Of a stretch of DNA of 64,000 nucleotides, positions 32,726 to 40,764 are shown in pieces (position 1 is the stretch's first letter; each line of letters begins with the position of its first letter). The stretch lies in the NCBI GenBank assembly GCA_021791875.1, contig JAJYVU010000013.1, forward strand, positions 1-64,000. Reading direction: 5' to 3'. The position numbers were made by a program, and so were the translations under genes. The DNA comes from Acidobacteriota bacterium. Lineage in GTDB: Bacteria > Acidobacteriota > Terriglobia > Terriglobales > Acidobacteriaceae. The notes beneath the pieces were generated by a model. The model had not been told where the DNA came from and searched no databases. It was given only the letters and a program-made list of their open reading frames with translations.

Positions 32726-35176
32726 CTACTTCAGATTCAGCTCGTCAAATACACGCTTCCATTGCTTCTGATTCTTGCGGTAGCTCCGCTTCAAATCATC
32801 CAGAATTCGCTCAAAATCCGCATGCCCGCGCAGCCGGTTCCATGCCGGATTCCGCGAAAACCAAGGATAATTCTCATTCCCCAGATAGATCGCCCGCCGC
32901 AGCCAGTGCAGCGCCTCGCTCTCGTCTCCATCCACTGCGAAATACGTCGCCAGCCGGTACGCCATCTCGCTGTCCGCCTCGGCCGCGGCCATCGATTCCT
33001 CCTCGATCAGCGCCGCCGCCCGCTCCCGCTGACCAATCTGCACGTAGCACATCGCCAGCGTCGGATAGATGATCCGAAGACTCGTATCGTCCTTCAAAAC
33101 CGCTTCCATGATGGCGATTGCTTCGTCCAGCTTCCCCTGCCGCATCCGCTGGTACCCCAGCGAGGTCCGCAGCAGCGGATGCCGTGGCTCCAGTGCGAGC
33201 CCCTTCTGCAATTCTCCTTCGGCGATATCCAGCAGGTTCTGATAGTGGTACACCCGCGCCCGATGGTTGTAGATCATCGGCGCGCTCGACGGATTCAACA
33301 GCAGCGCCTGGTGGAATTGCGCCAGCGCCTCCTCGTACATGCCGTCCAGCCGCAGCATCGTCCCGGCCAGCACATGCACGTTCCAGGCATTGGCCGCGCT
33401 CCCCAGCAGCGTCTCGATCCCGTGCCGCGCGCTTTCCTTCTCGCCGCGCGCCAGCAGCATGTACACCCGGTACAGATTCGCCTCCACCGAGCCCGGATCG
33501 ATCTCCAGTGCCTTATCGAACGCCCTTCGCGCCGCCATCACATGCATATGCCCGCCCAGCCCGTGCCGCGTGTACTGCACATGCGTCACGCCCAGCCCGC
33601 TCCAACCGGCGGCATATTGCGGCTCACGCTCGGTCACCTGCTCAAACATCTCCCGCGCCCGGTCCAGATCCGTCCGGCTGCCGGTGCGCAGCATAAAAGA
33701 CGAAAGCATCGCGCTGGCCTGCAGATACAGCTCTGAAATCCCCTCCGCCAGCGCTTCTGACCGCATCGTCAGCCGCTCGGTTCGCGCCTTCAGTTGCCCG
33801 CTTCCCTGCAGCGAAGCAAACACCTCGTTGCAGATCTCCGTCTGCACGGCAATCAGGTCAAACGACGCCACGCTGATCGACCCTCCCCCGCGCACGCTCT
33901 CCCGCGAAACATCCAGCAGCTGCCAGTTCAGGTCAAATCCCTTGTCCGAGCGCAAAAAGCTTCCCGTCAGCACGTAATCCACAATCAGCTTGTGCCCGAT
34001 TGCCAGCGGATCCATCTGCGACTGCGGCACATGCATCAGCGCGCTCGACGGACGCACCACCAGCGAAGTCATCCGCGCCAGCCGCGCTCCAATCGCATCG
34101 GCCAGCGCATATCCGTACAGCGGAGCCACATCCACGCTGCCCAGATTTTGAAACGGCAGCACCAGGATCGCCTGCGACTTCTCCTGCTCCTGCTCCGACT
34201 CCCGAAAGCGCTCCGCCAACAGCGAAAGCAAGCCTGTCGCGCGCTTCTCCCGCTCCGGAATCGTCGGCATCAGGTTTGCTCCGGCATCGCCCGGAATCAC
34301 CCCCGTCTCAAACTGCATCGTCTTCATGATCGTGCGCAGCGCCTCCCGCACGTCCGCTGCGCTCGCATAACGCTCCGCCGGAGTCTTCTGCAGCAGCTTC
34401 AGGATCACCGAGCTCAATTCCTGCGGCACCTCCGGGCAGCACTCCGAAAGCGGCACCGGGTCCAGAAACTGAATCGCCCGAATCGTCTGAAATTCATCCG
34501 TATTCGGCTTCGAAAACGGATGCCGCCCGCTCACCAGCTCGTACAGAATCACTCCCAGCGCCCACAAATCGCTCTGCACGCTGCTCTGCCCCGTCACAAA
34601 CTGCTCTGGAGCCATATACGCAATCGTGCCGCCACGCGCCGTATACGTCGCTGTTTCCGCCCCTTTCGACGAAGGCTTCGCCGGATCGAATTCCGCTTCT
34701 TCCCTCGTCAGCCGCCGCGCCAGGCCAAAGTCCAGAATCTTCGCCAGCCCCCCATCGGTCAGCATCACGTTCGCCGGCTTCAAATCACGATGAAAAATCC
34801 CCAGCGAATGCGCCGCGTTCAACCCATCCGCAATCTGGATGCCCACCGAAATCGCCAGTTGCACATTGGACGGCCCCTTCGCAATCAGCTTGTCCAGCGA
34901 TTGCCCCGGAACATACTGCATCGCGATGAACGTTTCGTCTTCCTGCTCTCCCACCTCGTAGATCGCGCAGACGTTCGGGTGCTCAATCGCCGAGGCCATC
35001 TGCGCCTCACGCAGCACCGTCTTGCGCATCTGCTCGGCGCTCAGCAGACCCCGCCGCAACACCTTCAACACCACTGGCCGCATCAGCAGCGAATCTTCCG
35101 CCAGATACACCACTCCGCTGCCGCCCGCGCCCAGCTTCCGCACCAGTTCGTACTGCTTGATCTTTCGCGATTTCAT
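32726..35176 (-). CDS. Serine/threonine protein kinase with TPR repeats
   Basis: 816 residues. Kinase domain 8-290 with GAGGSG glycine loop, Lys38, Glu57, HRDLKPAN (catalytic Asp131), DFG at 149-151 and APEQF, so it should be active. A central region (about 335-490; QAILVLPFQNLG, GYALADAIGARLARM) resembles the TolB-like/adenylate-cyclase-associated domain often found between kinase and TPR in Acidobacteria. Several TPR units follow (e.g. AAGWSGLGVTHVQY, AFDKALEIDPGS, LLNPSSAPMIYNHRARV). No membrane helix is visible, so it is probably cytosolic. Substrate unknown. Confidence 0.93.
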   Translation of the reverse strand: MKSRKIKQYELVRKLGAGGSGVVYLAEDSLLMRPVVLKVLRRGLLSAEQMRKTVLREAQMASAIEHPNVCAIYEVGEQEDETFIAMQYVPGQSLDKLIAKGPSNVQLAISVGIQIADGLNAAHSLGIFHRDLKPANVMLTDGGLAKILDFGLARRLTREEAEFDPAKPSSKGAETATYTARGGTIAYMAPEQFVTGQSSVQSDLWALGVILYELVSGRHPFSKPNTDEFQTIRAIQFLDPVPLSECCPEVPQELSSVILKLLQKTPAERYASAADVREALRTIMKTMQFETGVIPGDAGANLMPTIPEREKRATGLLSLLAERFRESEQEQEKSQAILVLPFQNLGSVDVAPLYGYALADAIGARLARMTSLVVRPSSALMHVPQSQMDPLAIGHKLIVDYVLTGSFLRSDKGFDLNWQLLDVSRESVRGGGSISVASFDLIAVQTEICNEVFASLQGSGQLKARTERLTMRSEALAEGISELYLQASAMLSSFMLRTGSRTDLDRAREMFEQVTEREPQYAAGWSGLGVTHVQYTRHGLGGHMHVMAARRAFDKALEIDPGSVEANLYRVYMLLARGEKESARHGIETLLGSAANAWNVHVLAGTMLRLDGMYEEALAQFHQALLLNPSSAPMIYNHRARVYHYQNLLDIAEGELQKGLALEPRHPLLRTSLGYQRMRQGKLDEAIAIMEAVLKDDTSLRIIYPTLAMCYVQIGQRERAAALIEEESMAAAEADSEMAYRLATYFAVDGDESEALHWLRRAIYLGNENYPWFSRNPAWNRLRGHADFERILDDLKRSYRKNQKQWKRVFDELNLK

Positions 35177-35453
35177 TCCCTTTCAGTCTAGCGTTTTCGG
35201 CTCAAAACTCTGTGAATGCGCCGGTGAAATCTCCGCACGCACAATTTGCGCCCCGGTACCCGGTGTATCTCACGCTATGGGCGGCCGTCCCCGCGCATCG
35301 TTATACTCAGTGCGTTGCCATGGAAACAAAGCCCCTCTTTTTCCGCTTTGTTTCAACCCCGCATCCGGCTCGGGCAGTTTCAGCGCGCCGCCCCGCCAGT
35401 TGCTTTGGACCACAGCGCCCGTACTCGGCGCCTTTGGAGGTATCTCTTTCCCA

Positions 35454-37079
35454 ATGAATTCGCGACTTGCCGCTTTCCACCGGATCCTTCTCTCCGCCGC
35501 CCTCTGTGCTTTCGCCGTCACCGCGGCGCACGCCCAGGCCGTTGCCGCCGCCGGAGTGCTCAGCAGCCAGACTCCGCACCCCAACATCAAGGTCCCGTTC
35601 ACCCAGATCACGACCACGCAGACGCCAACCCAGACCGTCGCCGTACCGTATACGCTGCGCCTGCCCAACATCATCAGCAACAACGCAGTCCTCCAGCGCG
35701 GCCGCCCCATTCACATCTGGGGCTGGAGCAGCCCCAACGAAAACATCACCGTCCAATTCAACAATCAAAATGAGCAGACCACGGCCAATTCGCAAGGCCA
35801 GTGGGAGCTCTGGCTCGCGCCCGAACCCGCCGGCGGACCCTACACCCTCACCGTCACCGGCAGCAACAACGAGCCGCCGCTCACTGTCAGCAATATCCTC
35901 GTCGGCGACGTCTGGTTCGCTTCCGGCCAGTCCAACATGCAGATCCCCCTCAACGGTTTCCCCGGCTCCGCCGTCATCAAAAACGCCGCACAGGAAATCG
36001 CCAACTCCAACTATCCCGACATCCGCCTGCTCAACCTCGCAGACACTGCCTCGTCCACGCCGCTCGACAACATCACCGCCACCTGGACCACCTGCGATCC
36101 CACCACCACCCCCAACTTCTCCGCCGTCGCCTATTTCTTCGCGCGCGACCTCGAAGCCCATCTCCACATCCCCATCGGCATCATCGACTCCTCCTGGGGC
36201 GGCACACCCATCTCCTCATGGATGAGCAACACCCTCCTCACCTCGCACCCAGGCTTCCAGCCCGTTTACGACAAATGGAAGGCCTTCGAGGCAAAGCAGC
36301 CTCAGGTCACCATCCTCGGGGAGCAGCAACAGCCCGAAGAGGCAGCCCGCAAACACGTCTGGCATCCTGACCCGAAATCCTGGCACCCCTCCTGGCTCTG
36401 GAACGGCATGGTCGCGCCCATGACCCCTTACACCATTCGCGGCTTCATCTGGTATCAGGGGGAAACCGACGCCACTGACGACTGGAACCCAAATCTCTAC
36501 CGACGCCTTTTCCCAGCCATGATTCAGGACTGGCGCGACCAATGGCATGAAGGCAACCTGCCCTTCCTCTATGTCCAGATATCCAGCTTCTCCGCGCCAA
36601 ATCAGCACTGGGGCGTCATCCGCAACGCCCAGCGCACCACCCTCGCCCTCCGCGACACCGGCATGGCGGTCAGCCTTGACATCGGAGAAAAAAACAACAT
36701 CCATCCGCCGGACAAGCAGACCGTAGCCCAGCGCCTCGCGCTCACCGCTTATCACGTCTCCTACGGCCAACAGATCGAAGACGAAGGACCGCTCTTCCAG
36801 CAGGTCATCCGCCAGGGCGAACAGCTCCGCGTCTACTTCACTCACACCGCTCAGGGCCTCGTCAGCAAGGGCGGCCCGCTCAAAGGCTTTGAGATTCAAG
36901 ACAACGACGGCAACTGGCACTACGTCAACGCCGTTATTCAAGGCAATACCGTCGTCGTCGACACCACGTCCATCCCCAACACCCCCGCGGTCCGCTACGC
37001 CTGGGCCAACTACTCAACCGCCAATCTCTACAACGGTGTCAGCCTGCCCGCTTCCACCTTCGAGGCCACTGTCCCATAA
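35454..37079 (+). CDS. Sialate O-acetylesterase-like secreted esterase
   Basis: 541 residues from ATG 35454, with GGAGG 13 bases upstream; the frame extends left but only the ATG gives a signal peptide (ending AHAQA). An SGNH-type esterase with the family landmarks: WFASGQSNMQIPL (nucleophile Ser), SSWGGTPISSWM, IWYQGETDA, and DIGEKNNIHPPDK (catalytic Asp/His). An N-terminal beta-sandwich (VLQRGRPIHIWGWS) precedes the catalytic part. It removes O-acetyl groups from sialic acids or, more likely here, from plant or microbial polysaccharides. Ends with a strong terminator. Confidence 0.92.
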   Translation: MNSRLAAFHRILLSAALCAFAVTAAHAQAVAAAGVLSSQTPHPNIKVPFTQITTTQTPTQTVAVPYTLRLPNIISNNAVLQRGRPIHIWGWSSPNENITVQFNNQNEQTTANSQGQWELWLAPEPAGGPYTLTVTGSNNEPPLTVSNILVGDVWFASGQSNMQIPLNGFPGSAVIKNAAQEIANSNYPDIRLLNLADTASSTPLDNITATWTTCDPTTTPNFSAVAYFFARDLEAHLHIPIGIIDSSWGGTPISSWMSNTLLTSHPGFQPVYDKWKAFEAKQPQVTILGEQQQPEEAARKHVWHPDPKSWHPSWLWNGMVAPMTPYTIRGFIWYQGETDATDDWNPNLYRRLFPAMIQDWRDQWHEGNLPFLYVQISSFSAPNQHWGVIRNAQRTTLALRDTGMAVSLDIGEKNNIHPPDKQTVAQRLALTAYHVSYGQQIEDEGPLFQQVIRQGEQLRVYFTHTAQGLVSKGGPLKGFEIQDNDGNWHYVNAVIQGNTVVVDTTSIPNTPAVRYAWANYSTANLYNGVSLPASTFEATVP

Positions 37080-37104
37080 ACCGGAAGCACCCTCCAGACG
37101 AGCG

Positions 37105-37140
37105 AAAGCCCTGCAGACACATTCGTCCGCAGGGCTTTTG
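37105..37140 (+). terminator. Terminator of the esterase gene
   Basis: AAAGCCCTGC pairs with GCAGGGCTTT (10 bp, extended by GAC/GTC after one mismatch) around ACATTC, followed by TG. Confidence 0.88.
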
Positions 37141-37440
37141 TATCGCCGGTGATCTGTTGAGTTTGACCTGAGGCACCCTCGCTATCCGATCGGGCCTCGG
37201 CGTGTCAGTTCCTGTTACGCCAGGTCTAGAGCCAAGGGCGCTCTAAGCCTCAGTCACCTCACGTTGAGTCATACAACTACCATCAGAATTTTTCATAGAT
37301 TATGGATCACCCTCCTTTCCCGTGTGCTTTTACCCTAAAAGCCGCGCCCGACGCGGTCAAGAGTGTATTTCCTACCCCGCTTTTATCCCCTGAACACTCA
37401 CCACCCCAACTCCCGCAGCGTCAACAATTTCCCGCTCCCG
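37141..37440. other. Intergenic region without a recognised feature
   Basis: About 300 bases between the esterase terminator and the end of the ABC ATPase gene. Every frame is broken or has no recognisable protein. It is AT-richer than its surroundings around 37285-37305. No promoter, repeat or RNA gene could be supported. Confidence 0.6.
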
Positions 37441-38250
37441 TCACCAGGCGTGGAAAAATCCCTTCCGCTCCGCCATCTCCACGTCCACGCCAAACAGCTC
37501 TCGCAACTTCCCTTTCGTCAGCAGCTCTCGCTTGCTTCCATCGGCAAAAATTCGTCCCTCGCGTATCATCAGCACCCGCTCCACGCTTGGCAGAATATCC
37601 CCAATGTGGTGCGTCACCAGGATCAGCCCCACGCCCCGCCCCGTCACACCCTCCAGCGCCTCGCGCAGTTCCGCCTGCGCCGCCAGGTCCAGCGCATTCG
37701 ACGGCTCATCCAGCAGCAGCATCTCCGGCTCATTCACCAGCGCCCGCGCAATCATTACCCTTCGCTGCTCGCCCGCGGACATCTGCCCCACCAGCTTCTC
37801 CGCCAGATGCGTCGCATCCAGCACCTTCATCGCCGCCTCCGCGCGGTCGTACATCTCCGGCGTCACCGTCAGATTCGGCCACAGCGTCGAAGACCCCAGC
37901 AGCCCTGAAACCACCGCGTCGATCCCATTCGTCAGCGGCGTCCGTTCGCCCGGCAGATTCGCCTCCACCACGCCGAAATGCTGCCGCAGATCCGCCACCA
38001 CCCAGCGCTCCCATCCGAACAGCCGCATCCGCATCCCCGGCTCCATCATCGGATAGCACTCGCGCGTCATCGTCTTGATCAGCGTCGACTTCCCGCACCC
38101 GTTCGGCCCCAGGATCACCATCTGCTCGCCGCGCCGTATCCGCAGCGAAACATCATGCAGCACCACCGCCGCGCCACGCGCCACGCTCACGTGCTCCATC
38201 TCCAGAAACCACTCCACATCCTCATGCACTGCCCGCGTCTCGTCGGTCAT
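37441..38250 (-). CDS. ABC transporter ATP-binding protein, orphan
   Basis: 269 residues from ATG 38250 (a GTG directly before is possible). Walker A GPNGCGKST, an unusual signature MSAGEQRR in place of LSGGQ, Walker B MLLLDEPSNALD and the switch His in LVTHHIGDI. It resembles YlmA/iron- and molybdate-type ATPases; the loop DLRQHFGVVEANL is typical of that group. No permease is adjacent. The minus strand places it divergent from argJ. Transported substrate is unknown. Confidence 0.9.
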   Translation of the reverse strand: MTDETRAVHEDVEWFLEMEHVSVARGAAVVLHDVSLRIRRGEQMVILGPNGCGKSTLIKTMTRECYPMMEPGMRMRLFGWERWVVADLRQHFGVVEANLPGERTPLTNGIDAVVSGLLGSSTLWPNLTVTPEMYDRAEAAMKVLDATHLAEKLVGQMSAGEQRRVMIARALVNEPEMLLLDEPSNALDLAAQAELREALEGVTGRGVGLILVTHHIGDILPSVERVLMIREGRIFADGSKRELLTKGKLRELFGVDVEMAERKGFFHAW

Positions 38251-38442
38251 CACTCTCCTGTTCGTCCCAGCCTAACTGATCCCCGCGTACGCCGGGCGCG
38301 CCCACAATCTGGGTTTCGCATACTTTCTCCTCGTGCCTTTCGAGGAAAAAGTACGGACCGCATCGGCAAAAGGCCGACCCAACCACAGATAGGCAGCGAA
38401 AACCTCACAGCTATCCCCACTTATCAGCGACAATATTTCAAA

Positions 38443-39666
38443 ATGTCCTCCACCGACCTGCTCCTCGCTCCCGACGCTCTTCCTGCCGGCTTCCGCTTCG
38501 CCTGCGTCACCGCCGGACTCAAAGCCAGCGGCAAACCCGACTTCGCCCTCGCCATCGCCGATGCGCCCGCCTCTGCCGCCGCGCTCTACACCGCCAATCG
38601 CGTGCAGGCCGCGCCGCTCATCGTCGACCGCAAACACATCGCCCGCAGCGGCGGAAAAATCCGAGTTGTCGCCGTCAATTCCGGCAATGCCAACTGCGCC
38701 ACCGGAGAAGCCGGCATCCAAGCCGCAGAGCAGGTCTGCGCCGCAGCTTCGGAAGCCTTCGCCTGCCACGACTACGAAGTCTTTCCATCCTCCACCGGCA
38801 TCATCGGCGTCCCGCTTCCCGCCGAAAAACTCGTCGCCGCCATGCCCGCCGCCAGCGCGCAGGCCGCCGGCACCGCAGAAGCATTCTCCGCTTTCGCCCG
38901 TGGAATCCTCACCACCGACACACGCCCCAAGGTCGCCTCAGCCAGGGCCGAAATCGACGGCCAGACCGTCCGTATCGTTGGAACCTGCAAGGGCGCCGGC
39001 ATGATCGGCCCCCAACTCGTCCCCCACGCCACCATGCTCGGTTACATCTTCACTGACGCCGCCATCGAACCCGCCGTCCTCGACTCGTACCTCCGCGCCT
39101 CGGTCGACACGAGCTTCAACTGCATCTCCATCGACGGCGACATGTCCACCAATGACACGGTTCTCATCCTCGCCTCTGGAACCTCCGGCGTTGCCCTTCC
39201 TGCCGGTCATCCCGCCTTCCGCATTGCCCTCGACGCTGTCTGCCTCTCACTCGCCCGGCAAATCGTTCACGACGGCGAAGGCGTCACCCACGTCGTCGAA
39301 CTACAGATCAAGGGCGCACCCAGCGATGCCGACGCCCGCACCATCGCCAAAACCATCGCCCATTCCCCCCTCGTCAAAACCGCCTGGGCCGGCATGGACC
39401 CCAACTGGGGCCGACTCATGGCCGCCATTGGCTACTCCGGCGTCGCCATCGAACCCGAGCGCATCAATATCTGGTTCGGACGCCACGAAATCTGCCGCAA
39501 CGGCGGACGCTCTCCGCTCTACGATGAGGCACAGGCCCATGCCTACCTTCAGCAGCGCGAATTCACCGTCCGCATCGATCTCGGCCTCGGCTCGGGCACT
39601 TGCAATTTCTTCACCACTGACCTCACCCACGAGTACGTGCACATCAACGCCGACTACTCCACATAA
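38443..39666 (+). CDS. argJ: Bifunctional ornithine acetyltransferase / N-acetylglutamate synthase
   Basis: 407 residues from ATG 38443. ArgJ moves acetyl from N-acetylornithine to glutamate and so recycles the acetyl group in arginine synthesis. The precursor cleaves itself before a threonine; here the motif is HAT197MLGYIFTDA, so Thr197 becomes the catalytic N-terminus. Other landmarks: VNSGNANCATGE, SSTGIIGVPLP, ILTTDTRPK, CKGAGMIGP, NDTVLILASG, TAWAGMDPNWGR. The stretch between KGAGMIGP and ATM is three residues longer than usual. No other arg genes are near. Confidence 0.95.
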   Translation: MSSTDLLLAPDALPAGFRFACVTAGLKASGKPDFALAIADAPASAAALYTANRVQAAPLIVDRKHIARSGGKIRVVAVNSGNANCATGEAGIQAAEQVCAAASEAFACHDYEVFPSSTGIIGVPLPAEKLVAAMPAASAQAAGTAEAFSAFARGILTTDTRPKVASARAEIDGQTVRIVGTCKGAGMIGPQLVPHATMLGYIFTDAAIEPAVLDSYLRASVDTSFNCISIDGDMSTNDTVLILASGTSGVALPAGHPAFRIALDAVCLSLARQIVHDGEGVTHVVELQIKGAPSDADARTIAKTIAHSPLVKTAWAGMDPNWGRLMAAIGYSGVAIEPERINIWFGRHEICRNGGRSPLYDEAQAHAYLQQREFTVRIDLGLGSGTCNFFTTDLTHEYVHINADYST

Positions 39667-39963
39667 ATTTCGCCCGCTGCACCAAAAACTGTGCAATCCG
39701 CTCAAGCCCGCATCGTTGCTGATCTTCTGGCTTTCTGCCCCCACATATGCACAGGCATTTCCTCACTTCTGAGGAAAAATCTCCGGATTCTTCCTCTTGC
39801 GCATTCCGTGTCAATCGTGAAAGAGTGGCGGCTTCGCCTGTCGCCATTCCCCTCCGCTCCCATTCGCTCTGCCGCGTTTCCTCTCGATCCAGCGCAAGCA
39901 CTCACTCTGAGCTGCCGTTCGCGTGCGGTAAAATTTAGAGTCACCCCTGTGCGCCGTTAAACC
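39667..39963 (+). promoter_or_regulatory. Upstream region of the E1-alpha-like/aceE pair
   Basis: 297 bases with no supportable gene. A TAAAAT hexamer at about 39929, roughly 35 bases before the next start, is a candidate -10 element; no clear -35 is seen at standard spacing. The region should hold the promoter for the E1-alpha-like gene and probably aceE. Confidence 0.4.
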
Positions 39964-40737
39964 ATGAAACAAAACATGCAAAGTGCGATTTCGAAGCCAC
40001 CCGGCGACGCCGTCGTTGCCGGCAAGCACGGCGCTCCGCTTATCAGCAACGCAAAGCTCCTGGACCTGCACTCCGCCCTGCTTCGAGCTACCGGCGCAGG
40101 CGTCAAGGCTAAGGACGCAGCCGCTCGGGTTGCCGGTGCCGCCCCGGCCGCAAGCATCAGGTTCCCTGCCGTTTACGCCTCGCTCCTCGCCGATTTCACC
40201 CCGCAGGACCGCATCACCGCTGACATTCCTCTCCATCTCGCGCCTTTCACCGCCCTCGCACCTCTCGACCTCAGCCCCATCGTCGCCACCGGGCTGGCAC
40301 TCGGTCTGGCCCAGCATCAGCCTGGCTCGCTGGTCATCTCCTTCACCCGCGCCAACCGCCTCGATCCCCGCAACTTTCGCCAGACCCTCCGCGTAGCCGC
40401 GCAAAACCATCTGCCCATTCTTTACGTCCTTCTGCCTGCGCCTGCCGCCCCGTCCGACTTCGACTGGAGCGCCCGCGCAATCCTCGAAAACGTCCCTTGC
40501 ATCCCCGTCGACGCCCACGACGCCGTCGCCCTTTACCGCGTCGCGCAGGAAACCATCCTCCGCGCCCGCAACCAGGGAGGCCCAACACTCATCGACTGTA
40601 AGCAGGTACAGATTTCGCGCGGCGATACCAACGCCGTCGCCCGCATGGAAGCCCATCTCCGCCGCAAAGGCCTTATGCCCTCGGCTCGCCAGCTCGCTTC
40701 CAACAGAACAATTTCAACCAGCTCGACACTGGCCTGA
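39964..40737 (+). CDS. Degenerate pyruvate dehydrogenase E1-alpha-like protein
   Basis: 257 residues. The last 90 residues match the end of E1-alpha chains: VPCIPVDAHDAVALYRVAQETILRARNQGGPTLIDCK corresponds to the VDGxDvxAVyxaxxxAvxxARxGxGPtLIE motif. The middle, LVISFTRANRLDPRNFRQTLRVAAQNHLPILYVLL, aligns with the ThDP site, but the essential GDG is missing and no matching NN follows. Catalysis is therefore unlikely. It begins 298 bases after argJ and ends 27 bases before aceE, so it is probably cotranscribed with aceE and may regulate or assemble the complex. That role is inferred. Confidence 0.72.
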   Translation: MKQNMQSAISKPPGDAVVAGKHGAPLISNAKLLDLHSALLRATGAGVKAKDAAARVAGAAPAASIRFPAVYASLLADFTPQDRITADIPLHLAPFTALAPLDLSPIVATGLALGLAQHQPGSLVISFTRANRLDPRNFRQTLRVAAQNHLPILYVLLPAPAAPSDFDWSARAILENVPCIPVDAHDAVALYRVAQETILRARNQGGPTLIDCKQVQISRGDTNAVARMEAHLRRKGLMPSARQLASNRTISTSSTLA

Positions 40738-40764
40738 GGCCAACTACCATCTGACAGGATACCG

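Noticed and set aside
33794-35191. Plus-strand open frame opposite the protein kinase gene
   Set aside because: Arg/His/Gln-rich translation with no domain; the opposite strand has full kinase motifs.
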